From positions 1 through 64,000 of the forward strand of contig CAIJXU010000054.1 in the NCBI GenBank assembly GCA_903824725.1: a DNA stretch of 64,000 bases, in the 5' to 3' direction. The position numbers and the translations under genes are program-made. The notes under the pieces are model-generated. The model was not told where the DNA came from, searched no databases, and saw nothing but the letters and a program-made list of their open reading frames with translations. The DNA is from an uncultured Bacteroidota bacterium (GTDB lineage: Bacteria; Bacteroidota; Bacteroidia; Chitinophagales; Chitinophagaceae). Positions 7,256 to 16,438 of the stretch are shown one piece after another; within the stretch, counting starts at the first letter, position 1, and each line of letters opens with the position of its first letter.

Positions 7256-8599
7256 ATGGGATGTGGATCATGTGGAACTGGTAAACCAGGCGGTTGCAAA
7301 AGCAACGGCGGGTGTAGCACAGGTGGTTGTAACCGTTTAAATGTGCACGATTGGTTAAGTGACTTAGCGATTGACGATATCAATAGTCAATGCAAAGTGG
7401 TCGAGGTAAGCTTTAACCAAGGAAGTCGAAAGGAATTCTTCAAAAATTTAAGTAATCAGCAATTTGAAAAGGGTGACTATGTCACTGTCGAAGGCGTTAA
7501 TGGCTTTGACCTTGGAGAAATATGTTTAACCGGAGAATTAGTAAGGTTACAACTTAAAAAAAGAGGTATTGAAGAAACTAGTGTCGAGATTAAAAAAATT
7601 CTTAGACCAAGTAATGAGCGCGATATAGAAGCTTACAAAATAAGTAAAAGTAGAGAAGCTGCAATTTTAGCTAGGAGTCGTGCTGCAGCAAGGCAACTAA
7701 AATTAGCCATGAAATTAAGTGAGGTAGAAATTCAGGCAGATGGGAAAAAAGGAACTTTCTTTTATACTGCTGATGATCGTATTGACTTTAGAGAACTCAT
7801 CCGAATATTTGCAGGCGAATTTAAAGTAAAAGTAGAGATGCGTCAAATAGGCATCCGTCAAGAAGCTGCCAAAGTGGGTGGTATTGGGAGTTGCGGAAGG
7901 GAACTATGTTGTAGTACTTGGTTGCATGATTTTAAAAGTGTCAACACAACAGCTGCGAGATATCAAAATTTATCAATCAATCAAACTAAATTAAGTGGTC
8001 AATGCGGTCGACTTAAATGTTGTTTGAATTTTGAATTAGATACTTACTTAGATGCATTACAAGCTTTCCCTGATTATGCAGACAATTTACAAACAGTGAT
8101 GGGACAAGCATTTTTGATTAAAAAAGATATTTTCAAAAATTTGATGTGGTATACCTTACCTAATAACACAAAACATTATCCTTTAACCATTGAGCGTGTG
8201 AAGGAAATAAAAAAATTAAACCAACAAGGTATTGCTGTTGAGGAATTACAAGCGGTGGAAGTAACCAGTGGGAAGCCTAAGGAAGTAGAACCTGATTTTG
8301 TAGATGTAGTGGGTCAAATTAGTTTAAAGAGTTTGGAGAAAAATGATCGTCGACGCAGAGACCAACAACGATTTAATAATAATGAGCGTCGTCCAAATCA
8401 AAACGATCGACCATCAGGTCCCCCTCGTCAAGGTGGACAACAACAAGGAAATAATGGAGGAAGGCCTATGAATAATAATCGACCTAATAATGGGCCTGGG
8501 CCTAGCCGACCACCAATGAATCGCCCAAATAATGGTCCTAATAACAGACCTAATAATGGGCCTAACAATGGACCCAATAGAGGACCTTCATCAAATTAG
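7256..8599 (+). CDS. ricT: PSP1-domain protein, RicT/YaaT homologue
   Basis: 447 aa. The N-terminus is Cys/Gly-rich (MGCGSCGTGKPGGC..., five Cys within 25 residues), followed by a PSP1 domain. The RicT Cys clusters are clear (GSCGRELCCSTWL and GQCGRLKCCLNFE near residues 210-260). In Bacillus RicT belongs to the RicAFT (Y-) complex, which carries [4Fe-4S] clusters and modulates RNase Y. Here that role is inference. The C-terminus (about residues 365-447) is a low-complexity Asn/Arg/Pro/Gly tail with repeated RPNNGP units. Its context next to holB is conserved across phyla. Confidence 0.88.
   Translation: MGCGSCGTGKPGGCKSNGGCSTGGCNRLNVHDWLSDLAIDDINSQCKVVEVSFNQGSRKEFFKNLSNQQFEKGDYVTVEGVNGFDLGEICLTGELVRLQLKKRGIEETSVEIKKILRPSNERDIEAYKISKSREAAILARSRAAARQLKLAMKLSEVEIQADGKKGTFFYTADDRIDFRELIRIFAGEFKVKVEMRQIGIRQEAAKVGGIGSCGRELCCSTWLHDFKSVNTTAARYQNLSINQTKLSGQCGRLKCCLNFELDTYLDALQAFPDYADNLQTVMGQAFLIKKDIFKNLMWYTLPNNTKHYPLTIERVKEIKKLNQQGIAVEELQAVEVTSGKPKEVEPDFVDVVGQISLKSLEKNDRRRRDQQRFNNNERRPNQNDRPSGPPRQGGQQQGNNGGRPMNNNRPNNGPGPSRPPMNRPNNGPNNRPNNGPNNGPNRGPSSN
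8471..8590 (+). repeat. degenerate tandem repeat encoding RPNNGP-type tail of RicT
   Basis: Short imperfect repeats of the form CCTAATAATGGGCCTAAC encode repeated Arg-Pro-Asn-Asn-Gly-Pro. The tract is coding and in frame. It is likely to vary in copy number between strains. Confidence 0.6.
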
Positions 8600-8607
8600 T
8601 TCCCAAC

Positions 8608-10332
8608 CTATTGATACAATTTTTCTAAGGCCTCATTCGTGAAATCCATTAAAGATTTTACATAGGCAGAGGAAAAGTCAAAGGAAATGCCTGCTGTTTT
8701 ATATAGATCAGGAAGCGTTCTAGTCCCCCCTAAACTTAAAGCATTCATATAATTTTCTAAAGCTAGTGAAGGATTTTTTTGATACTGCATCCACATACCT
8801 ATAGCACCTAATTGAGCAATCCCATATTCGATATAATAAAAAGGCACTTCAAATAAATGTAATTGCCTTTGCCATCCTATCGCTCGATACACATCTAATC
8901 CTGAATAATCAATACTATTTGTCGAAAATTCTTTTGTAATTTTTGTCCACTCTTGTGTTCGCTCTTCAATCGTATGATTTGGATTTTCATACACCCAATG
9001 TTGGAATTTATCAATGATCGCAATCCAAGGAAAAATAGTAATGGTTCTTTCTAATTGATGTTCTTGTGCACGTTTTAAATCTTCGTCATTATCAAAAAAT
9101 GCTTGCCAATGATTCATTGTAAATAATTCCATGGACATACTTGCTACTTCTGCAATCTCCATTGGATATTCTTTAAAACCACTTAATGGTAATGGATGCG
9201 CTAAAAATGAATGAATCGCATGTCCCACTTCGTGTACCATGGTAGTCACATCTCCCATTTGGCCCGCTGCATTCATAAAAATAAACGGCGCACCTGATTC
9301 TGCTAATGGACAATTGTATCCTCCCGGCGCCTTACCTTGTCTACTTTCTAAATCAAAATGTTTTAATGCATCCATCTTTTTTAAGCAGTCAGCAAAAAAA
9401 GGATCGATTTGCTCAAAACAAGTGACTGACTTATTGTATAAATCTTTTCCATCGGTAAATGGGCGCAAAGGCTTGGTACCAGTAGGTTCTGCTTCGGTAT
9501 CCCATGGCTTAAGTGTGGTTAATCCTAATTTATTTTTTTTACGCGCATAAATTTTATCAATGATAGGAAGGACATGTAATTTAATCGCTTCATGAAATTG
9601 ATAGCAGTCTTCTTTGTTGTAATCAAATCGACCTAATTCAACAAACTTATAATCACGATAATTTTGAAAGCCAGCATTCAATGCCACTTGATGTCTTTTT
9701 TGAATAAGCGATGTAAATAAATCATGCATCGCTTGCTTATCTTGTAAACGGCGCTCTTGTATTTTTATATACACTTCTTCTCTTTTTGAACGGTCTTCAC
9801 TTTCTAAAAATTGCGCTGCTTGTTGTAAAGTATATTCTTTATCATCAACAGTAATGGTCATTCTTCCAGCAATGGTGCCATATTGTTGTTGCAATACACT
9901 TAACTCCGCTTGTAAGGGTATATTTTGTTCTCTAAATAAATCAATACTTTTTTTCACAGATCGTAAATAAGTAAAATATTCATTTTGATCTAGGCTGCTC
10001 GTAAAAGAACATTGAATTAATTTTTTATTTAAAGCATCTGCATAAGGTTGAATTTTAGGCTGAATTTCCATGCAGAAAAAAGTAAATGCCGCTTCCAAAC
10101 TGGCATCAGTGGTATCACAAGTCATTTTAATTTGACGCCAACAGGCATCTTCACTTATAAAAGCCTCCAATTCACTCAAATCCTGCATCCACTTTTCAAG
10201 ACTGGTTTTGTCGGTAATTTCCCTGTCTACTAAGGCTTTAAAATACGGCTCAAGGCTTTCCCATTGGGTGAGTTCAAAATTAGACGGTAAAAAATGATGG
10301 GGTAGTTTTTGAATGTCCGCAGTTCTCAGCAT
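8608..10332 (-). CDS. M3 family oligoendopeptidase (PepF-like)
   Basis: 574-residue zinc metallopeptidase of the thimet oligopeptidase/PepF family that cleaves short peptides in the cytoplasm. The HExxH zinc site is MVHEVGHAIHSF near residue 367, with the third-ligand Glu region MEIAEVASMSME about 25 residues on. No signal peptide is seen. It converges on ricT with only 8 bp between stop codons and no terminator in the gap. Its 5' end faces mutL, so the two share a divergent promoter region of about 57 bp. Confidence 0.93.
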   Translation of the reverse strand: MLRTADIQKLPHHFLPSNFELTQWESLEPYFKALVDREITDKTSLEKWMQDLSELEAFISEDACWRQIKMTCDTTDASLEAAFTFFCMEIQPKIQPYADALNKKLIQCSFTSSLDQNEYFTYLRSVKKSIDLFREQNIPLQAELSVLQQQYGTIAGRMTITVDDKEYTLQQAAQFLESEDRSKREEVYIKIQERRLQDKQAMHDLFTSLIQKRHQVALNAGFQNYRDYKFVELGRFDYNKEDCYQFHEAIKLHVLPIIDKIYARKKNKLGLTTLKPWDTEAEPTGTKPLRPFTDGKDLYNKSVTCFEQIDPFFADCLKKMDALKHFDLESRQGKAPGGYNCPLAESGAPFIFMNAAGQMGDVTTMVHEVGHAIHSFLAHPLPLSGFKEYPMEIAEVASMSMELFTMNHWQAFFDNDEDLKRAQEHQLERTITIFPWIAIIDKFQHWVYENPNHTIEERTQEWTKITKEFSTNSIDYSGLDVYRAIGWQRQLHLFEVPFYYIEYGIAQLGAIGMWMQYQKNPSLALENYMNALSLGGTRTLPDLYKTAGISFDFSSAYVKSLMDFTNEALEKLYQ

Positions 10333-10389
10333 AAGATGAAATTTTAAGTGGCAAATTTACTACTTTTACACACTTTAAAACATTAAAAA

Positions 10390-12261
10390 TTGTCGGACAC
10401 TATTCATTTACTTCCTGATCACATTGCGAATCAAATTGCTGCTGGCGAAGTGATTCAAAGGCCGGCTAGTGCCGTAAAGGAATTAATGGAGAATGCCGTA
10501 GATGCAGGCGCCACTCAAATTAGATTAATTGTCAATGACGCTGGAAAAGCCTTGATACAAGTAATTGACAATGGCAAGGGCATGAGTGTAGGTGACGCCC
10601 AAAATGCATTTGCCCGACATGCCACAAGTAAGATTAGTACGATAGAGGATCTTTTTCAAATTAGAACCATGGGTTTTCGTGGTGAAGCTTTAGCTTCTAT
10701 TGCGGCAGTGGCGCAAGTAAGTTTAAAAACCAAGCGAGCCGAGGACGAATTAGGCACTTTAGTAGAAATTGAAAATAGCAAGGTTATTGAATGCAATTCG
10801 GTTGCACATGAAAATGGGACCAGCATTTCAATGAAGAATTTATTTTTTAATGTGCCTGCAAGGCGTAATTTTTTAAAAAGTAATTCAGCCGAATTAAAAC
10901 ATATCATTGAAGAGTTTACAAGAGTAGCTTTATCCTTTCCTGAAATACTTTTTACTTTAAGTAGTAATGGACAGGATGTATATCATTGGGAAGGTGGTAG
11001 CTTTAAACAAAGAGCCATTCAAGTATTAGGCAATCAATATCAAACAAAATTAGTAGCTGTTGGAGAACAAACCGATTACTTAACCGTTTCTGGTTTTGTA
11101 GGCAAGCCCGAAACGGCGCGCAAAACAAGAAGTGATCAGTATTTTTTTGTGAATCGTCGTTTTATTAAAAGCGCCTATTTACATCATGCTGTAGCCAATG
11201 CCTTTGAAGGTTTATTGCCAAAGGATAGTTATCCAAGTTATATTTTATACATTGATGTTGACCCTTCACAAATAGATATCAATGTACACCCAACTAAGCA
11301 AGAAATTAAATTCGAGGACGATAAAATTATATACGCTTTTGTTCAAGCAGCCGTGAAACATGCACTTGCACAGTTTAGTATTGCCCCTTCACTTGATTTT
11401 TCTTTAGATGCTGATATCCAACAATTGGACGCAATTCAAAAACCATTTACAGCCGACAAAATACAAAGTGCCACAAGCCATTCTCTTTATGCTGGCTTTA
11501 CGCAAAAAAATCAAGCTCACTTAATTCCTAAATCCGAAAAAGCAGGAAATTCCGATTTAGAAAACTTCTTTACTAATATTCCGAGTAGCCATTCCCAAAG
11601 CAATGAAATGGGAGAAATGCAGGTATCGCCTGATTCCTATATTGTAAAATCCTCATCAATGGGTTTGTATAAGGAAGAAGAGGGATTGAGCGTAATCGAA
11701 GACACTGTATTATTACAATTACATCAAACCTATATCATTGCGCCTACACAAAGTGGTTGTATTATTTTACACCAACAATTAGCCCATGAAAGGGTATTGT
11801 ATGAAAAATATCAAAAAGCGAGTATCCAACCTCATGCCACTCAAAAAAGTTTATTCCCAGTTGTCTTAGAATTAAATCCCAGCGATGCCATCTTATTAGA
11901 CGAAATGTTAGAAGACTTAGCCATTATTGGTTATGAAATTGAATCCTTTGGAAACAATAGCTTTATCATTCAAGGTATCCCGGCCGATATATTATCGGGT
12001 AATGAAAAAAATGCGATTGAATTATTGCTTGAACAATTCAAACATTTTAGTGGCGAGGTAAAATACAGCAAGCGTGAAAAATTAATACGTTGCATGTCAA
12101 GACAGATGGCCATTAAAGCAGGACAATCGCTTACGCAAAAGGAAATGCATTCTATTATTGAAATGTTGAGCCAATGTGATATCCCCAATGTTACCGCCTC
12201 TGGGGCACCTACTTATGTCGAATTTAAGGAAGGCTACTTAGATGGATTATTTAGCAGGTAG
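10390..12261 (+). CDS. mutL: DNA mismatch repair protein MutL
   Basis: 623-residue GHKL ATPase coupling MutS recognition to strand removal. N-terminal motifs are intact: ELMENAVDAGA (Mg/ATP), DNGKGM, TMGFRGEAL. A variable linker (about 330-430) is followed by the C-terminal dimerisation domain. The endonuclease motif DQHAxxExxxxE reads HQQLAHERVLYE at residue 461, lacking the metal-binding Asp, and the region corresponding to CPHGRP reads TASGAP. Nicking activity is therefore doubtful. The start is TTG at 10390, since the family N-terminus (IHLLPDHIANQIAAGEV) follows directly. Confidence 0.94.
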   Translation: MSDTIHLLPDHIANQIAAGEVIQRPASAVKELMENAVDAGATQIRLIVNDAGKALIQVIDNGKGMSVGDAQNAFARHATSKISTIEDLFQIRTMGFRGEALASIAAVAQVSLKTKRAEDELGTLVEIENSKVIECNSVAHENGTSISMKNLFFNVPARRNFLKSNSAELKHIIEEFTRVALSFPEILFTLSSNGQDVYHWEGGSFKQRAIQVLGNQYQTKLVAVGEQTDYLTVSGFVGKPETARKTRSDQYFFVNRRFIKSAYLHHAVANAFEGLLPKDSYPSYILYIDVDPSQIDINVHPTKQEIKFEDDKIIYAFVQAAVKHALAQFSIAPSLDFSLDADIQQLDAIQKPFTADKIQSATSHSLYAGFTQKNQAHLIPKSEKAGNSDLENFFTNIPSSHSQSNEMGEMQVSPDSYIVKSSSMGLYKEEEGLSVIEDTVLLQLHQTYIIAPTQSGCIILHQQLAHERVLYEKYQKASIQPHATQKSLFPVVLELNPSDAILLDEMLEDLAIIGYEIESFGNNSFIIQGIPADILSGNEKNAIELLLEQFKHFSGEVKYSKREKLIRCMSRQMAIKAGQSLTQKEMHSIIEMLSQCDIPNVTASGAPTYVEFKEGYLDGLFSR

Positions 12262-12270
12262 TCCCTTTTT

Positions 12271-13587
12271 TTAATTTTTACTCGCAACCGTTCTTAAATA
12301 AGCTTCTACTGCTTTTCGTACCGCTGCACTTGTAGGACTCATGTGATTAGAAACCAATACTGAAAAATATAATTTCTGATTTTTTTGAGTGAATATAAAT
12401 CCACTCAATGCTATCTGATTACCTAAACTTCCTGTTTTAGCATGTAGTTCACCAGGAAAATCTTTATAATAGGAAGAAAGGGTACCTACCCCGCCTGTTT
12501 CAAATATATTAGCAACACGTGCTTGTCCAAATTGATCTTGCATTTGTTTTAAAATAGCAATATAGTTTTCAGGGGTATTTAAATTGTACCTACTTAAACC
12601 GCTTCCATCTGCCCATCGCATTTTTTGTGGTAGTGAAGCAAAATCGGTTTTAAGTACCGTGTCAATAAATGCAGCGTCATCCATCTTTCCTAATAATTGC
12701 TCACTCGCCATTAACAATACTTGCTCAGCAAAAAAATTGTCGCTTCGACGCATCATTATCTTTAATAAAGAATCAGTGGGTACTGTTTTAATTATTTTAC
12801 TGTTCAATAAATAAGAATAGACTACTGAATGAATTTCTTTTTTTAAAGTATCACCTAAGAGCGCTACAGGTAATTGTGGCTGCGCATAAGTATCAAAAGG
12901 AACTTGAAAATAAGGGGCTGTATTTTGTTTCGCCGTATTATAAAAAACATTTCCAGATGGATTTCTTGTCCAATTTTTTTGATAACCGCTTGCTACATCG
13001 ATCATGTCTTGGAAAAAATAAAAAGGCTGTATCCCTAATCTGCCATTGTTCTGATAAAAATGAACCACATTACCATAGATGGGCATTCTGCTTCTTTGAG
13101 GTTGATAATCTTCTGCATAATCATTCCATGCCCAACCATTTCCCATTGATTCAAAGTGATCATCTGATTCTGCTACATTAATCACTATTTGTTTTTTGGA
13201 ATTTTTAATCAAATCTACTACTGGTTGATAAGTGAAATCGGGATGCAAGAAACTCGGATCACCCAATGGCGTTAAAAATAGGGTATCTGCATTTTCTGCC
13301 ATCTTAAAACCTGACAAAGAATCTCCTAAATATTTTAAAGCAACATAGGTCGCTAATATTTTTGTATTGCTAGCTGGCGTAAAGTAATGATCACTTTGAT
13401 ATTGATCTATCCATTGTTGCTTGGTGTCATTGTATACAGCAATACCAATATGTGCCCCCTTTAAAGCATCTGTATGTAATAATGTTTTTTGCGCCTTTTG
13501 AATACTACATGCACTTAAAACACAGCAAAATAAAATTGAAATAAAATGGGATGAATGAACTACTCCCTTTCTAAAGCCCTTAGCCAT
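12271..13587 (-). CDS. dacB: D-alanyl-D-alanine carboxypeptidase/endopeptidase, PBP4 (S13) family lipoprotein
   Basis: 438 aa. A lipoprotein-type signal ends in LLFCCVLSAC-like sequence (lipobox LSAC, Cys about residue 27). Penicillin-binding motifs are SxxK (TPASNTKIL), SxN (RRSDNFF) and KTG (HAKTGSLGNQ). This family trims peptidoglycan peptides in the periplasm. The start overlaps the end of the arginase-like gene by 28 bp, and the ATG is the only start that retains a basic n-region. It converges on mutL with a 9-bp gap. Confidence 0.9.
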   Translation of the reverse strand: MAKGFRKGVVHSSHFISILFCCVLSACSIQKAQKTLLHTDALKGAHIGIAVYNDTKQQWIDQYQSDHYFTPASNTKILATYVALKYLGDSLSGFKMAENADTLFLTPLGDPSFLHPDFTYQPVVDLIKNSKKQIVINVAESDDHFESMGNGWAWNDYAEDYQPQRSRMPIYGNVVHFYQNNGRLGIQPFYFFQDMIDVASGYQKNWTRNPSGNVFYNTAKQNTAPYFQVPFDTYAQPQLPVALLGDTLKKEIHSVVYSYLLNSKIIKTVPTDSLLKIMMRRSDNFFAEQVLLMASEQLLGKMDDAAFIDTVLKTDFASLPQKMRWADGSGLSRYNLNTPENYIAILKQMQDQFGQARVANIFETGGVGTLSSYYKDFPGELHAKTGSLGNQIALSGFIFTQKNQKLYFSVLVSNHMSPTSAAVRKAVEAYLRTVASKN

Positions 13588-14693
13588 CTTTCTGGAATTT
13601 CGTTATTGGAAGCTACTAAATAATCCTTATAACTACAAGGACCCCACTCATTATTATGCATTTGCATCCACCATCTGCCGGTACTCTTACTTTGTAAAAA
13701 GTTAGTTTCGATATCTGAAAAAGCAATATGAAATTCTTTAAACCTATCCGAATCACTTAATGGCGCTTCCTTTTTTCCTTTTTGAACACCATCCATAATA
13801 TACCAAATCATTTGTGCCATTTGAATCGCTGTCATACCATGTACATCTAATTCGGCTTGATACCCAAACAATCCTATCGTACTTGTTTTCCAGCTCATGC
13901 CTGCATACTGCATTAAGGTACAAGCTTCCTCTCCATTAAATCCATTGGGTGTTATTAAATTAGCAGGGGCTTGTGCATTTTGTATGGCACTAATATCAAA
14001 GCTCATCATGTGACTATCTCTAATGACAGGTTCCATTTCCTCAATACCTTCACGCACTTTACCTAATCTAAAACAATCAAATCTAAGTTTATCAATAGTC
14101 TCCAACATATGCGGATGCATAAAATAACTTTGGAAACCAATATGACTATAATGGTTTAAATGATTGGGTAAGCCTGTAAATAATTCCTCTAAAAAATGAT
14201 CCCTAGGTAAGCGTGCTTCAAGGTCTAAGTCAATTTTAGCATCTACCACAACCGCATTCACTAAAGTAGGAATAGAAGTATAGGAATGGTATTGCGCCAA
14301 AGTCAAATCATGAGCACCCCCAATAATCACTACTTTTTTATTCTGTATAATCAGCTCGGAAATAACCGTCCTCAAGGCAGCATAACTATCTTGAATACTT
14401 TGACCAATTTTCACATTACCAATATCTACTACATTCACCTGCGCATGCCAATAATACAAATCGTACAAAGCCGTCCTTATCGCATTAGCTGCAGTATGTC
14501 CATTTAATGCAAAACCTGCCCCGCGGCATTCACCTGCGCCAATAATGACAATATCGGCATCCGTAATATCCGGAATCGACCCCTCATTTACTTTGATATG
14601 TTTGCCTAATTGAGTATCCCTATAGCCCTCATCCTTTGAGATATGGGCCACATTAATAGGTTCAACAAAATCTTTTATGGACGACAATGACAT
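13560..14693 (-). CDS. arginase/formimidoylglutamase-like protein with altered metal ligands
   Basis: 377-residue ureohydrolase-fold protein. The three diagnostic metal motifs are recognisable but changed: GGDHS reads GGAHD, DAHxD reads DAKID, and SFDxDxxDP reads SFDISAIQ. Several manganese ligands are therefore missing. Similar divergent arginase-like proteins occur in Bacteroidota, so this is probably a lineage-specific family rather than a decaying gene. The reaction, if any, is unknown. It is translationally coupled to the downstream dacB-like gene through a 28-bp overlap. Confidence 0.78.
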   Translation of the reverse strand: MSLSSIKDFVEPINVAHISKDEGYRDTQLGKHIKVNEGSIPDITDADIVIIGAGECRGAGFALNGHTAANAIRTALYDLYYWHAQVNVVDIGNVKIGQSIQDSYAALRTVISELIIQNKKVVIIGGAHDLTLAQYHSYTSIPTLVNAVVVDAKIDLDLEARLPRDHFLEELFTGLPNHLNHYSHIGFQSYFMHPHMLETIDKLRFDCFRLGKVREGIEEMEPVIRDSHMMSFDISAIQNAQAPANLITPNGFNGEEACTLMQYAGMSWKTSTIGLFGYQAELDVHGMTAIQMAQMIWYIMDGVQKGKKEAPLSDSDRFKEFHIAFSDIETNFLQSKSTGRWWMQMHNNEWGPCSYKDYLVASNNEIPERWLRALERE

Positions 14694-14753
14694 TTTAGTA
14701 GTTTAACTACTAGAATTAACGACAAAATGGGCTAAAGATTGCTTAAAAATCGA

Positions 14754-15458
14754 TTAATCTTGAAATTTATAGCCGATCCCACGGATCGATATAAAATGGA
14801 GGGGATTTTTACTATCTGATTCGAAATATTTCCTAAAATTGAGAATAAAATTATCAATGGTACGGGTATTGGGAAATACCTGATAACCCCATACTGTTTG
14901 CAAAATGCGCTCTCTGGTAATAATGGTATTTTTATTTTCAATGAGCAACTTTAGCAACATCGCCTCTTTTTTAGTCAAATTTATTTTTTCTCCGCTAGCT
15001 AAGGTGGCTTGTAATAATTTAAAATAAACAGTATGACCTGAAAAAGAATAAGCATCGTTGGAAAGAAGTGTAGGGGTAGGTGTTCCTGATTTTTGAATTA
15101 ATTTTGAAACACGTAATAATAATTCTTCCAAATTAAAGGGTTTGGTTAAATAATCATCAGCGCCTAATTTTAAACCTTGCACCCTATTCGCGCTCGAATT
15201 TTTTGCACTTAAAATTAAAATAGGTGTGTTGATGTGATTTAATCGCACTGTTTCAATAATAGTATAGCCATCCATACCAGGCAACATCACATCTAAAATA
15301 ATTAAATCAAAATGTGCATGTTGTATCTGATGTAAAGCATTGGGCCCATCAAAAGCAGAACTTACTTCATACCCTTCTAATTCCAAATTTAATTTGAGTG
15401 CTTCGTGCAAATGAACTTCATCTTCTACTACTAAAATAGTATGCTTTTGTATACTCAT
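14754..15458 (-). CDS. two-component response regulator, OmpR/PhoB family
   Basis: 234 aa. The N-terminal receiver domain carries the phospho-acceptor Asp in LIILDVMLPGMDGY (about residue 53) and the KP motif DDYLTKPF. The C-terminal winged helix (about 135-234) ends in the typical SIRGIGYKF. Its ATG overlaps the stop codon of the kinase gene by 4 bp, so the pair is translationally coupled. Target genes are not evident. The gene order yicC-gldH-kinase-regulator suggests an envelope-related signal, which is inference. Confidence 0.93.
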   Translation of the reverse strand: MSIQKHTILVVEDEVHLHEALKLNLELEGYEVSSAFDGPNALHQIQHAHFDLIILDVMLPGMDGYTIIETVRLNHINTPILILSAKNSSANRVQGLKLGADDYLTKPFNLEELLLRVSKLIQKSGTPTPTLLSNDAYSFSGHTVYFKLLQATLASGEKINLTKKEAMLLKLLIENKNTIITRERILQTVWGYQVFPNTRTIDNFILNFRKYFESDSKNPLHFISIRGIGYKFQD

Positions 15459-16438
15459 CTTAATGGAAAATTTAAAATGAAATTACTCCCGTTGGGCATA
15501 TTGGGTTCCACTTTAAGAGAAGCATGGTGGAATGCACTTATTTTTTTACATAAATAAAGACCTAGGCCCGTGCCTTTGGTGGTTCTTGTAGACTCATCTC
15601 CGATTCGATAAAATTTTTCAAATACTTTTTCTCTCTCTTCCTCAGGAATCCCTACTCCATTGTCTTTTATCATTAATATAATTTCATGGGATGTCGTCTT
15701 AAGTAATATGTTAACAGCGCTTGTCAATGGCGAATATTTATGCGCATTGTCTAATAAGTTATTAATTAATAATTGAATGAGTAAAGGTTCGCCTTGTATA
15801 AAAATTGAAGAGTCTATATCTAAAATTAAATTCCGATTCGGAAAACGCTCTTGAAATGAATGAAGCACAGATTGAAGTGTACTTGATAAATCCATTACCT
15901 GCATGTCAGAAACATACTGACCCATATCTAATTGAGAGGCTAATAAAATATTATTACAAAGCGCATCCAGTCGGTGTGTTTCTTTTAAAGTATTTTCAAT
16001 CAGCATTTTTTGTTGTGTCGCGTCTAAGTCCCGCTTCAGTAAGGTTTCTATATTCAATTGGGTAATGGCAATAGGTGTTTTTAATTCATGCGTAACCGCC
16101 ATCATAAAATTTTGCTGCTGATTGGAATACTTTAATTGTTTTAATAAGGATCGATATACATACAAAGCCCCCCATAAAAATAAAAATAAAAAAGTGATGC
16201 CCTCGCCTATATATTGCTTTGTTTTACGAGCTTCATACGTCTCGATACTTTTTACTTTTTCGGTTAAGGCAGGATCGTCCAATCGAATAGATTGAAATTT
16301 GACGAAAGCTATTTCATTGTTTTGCTTTTCGAGTGAAACATACCACCAAACAAAGGCAGCAATCATATAAGTCAAAAAAATCCAGTAAATAAAATTGACA
16401 AATTTTAATTTGTTTATTTTAAACCTTCTTGTTTTCAT
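15455..16438 (-). CDS. sensor histidine kinase
   Basis: 327 aa. Two transmembrane helices (about residues 11-31 and 80-97) flank a short periplasmic segment of about 50 residues. The H-box is MMAVTHELKTPIA, the N-box LLINNLLDNAHKYS, and the G-boxes DNGVGIPEEE and GTGLGLYLCKK. It phosphorylates the regulator encoded immediately downstream (4-bp ATGA overlap). The upstream gldH-like gene also overlaps by 4 bp (ATGA), an unusually tight three-gene block. The ligand is unknown. Confidence 0.93.
   Translation of the reverse strand: MKTRRFKINKLKFVNFIYWIFLTYMIAAFVWWYVSLEKQNNEIAFVKFQSIRLDDPALTEKVKSIETYEARKTKQYIGEGITFLFLFLWGALYVYRSLLKQLKYSNQQQNFMMAVTHELKTPIAITQLNIETLLKRDLDATQQKMLIENTLKETHRLDALCNNILLASQLDMGQYVSDMQVMDLSSTLQSVLHSFQERFPNRNLILDIDSSIFIQGEPLLIQLLINNLLDNAHKYSPLTSAVNILLKTTSHEIILMIKDNGVGIPEEEREKVFEKFYRIGDESTRTTKGTGLGLYLCKKISAFHHASLKVEPNMPNGSNFILNFPLR

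Noticed and set aside
8471-8590. Possible CRISPR-like direct repeats
   Set aside because: In-frame coding repeats at the end of ricT, short and degenerate, without unique spacers.
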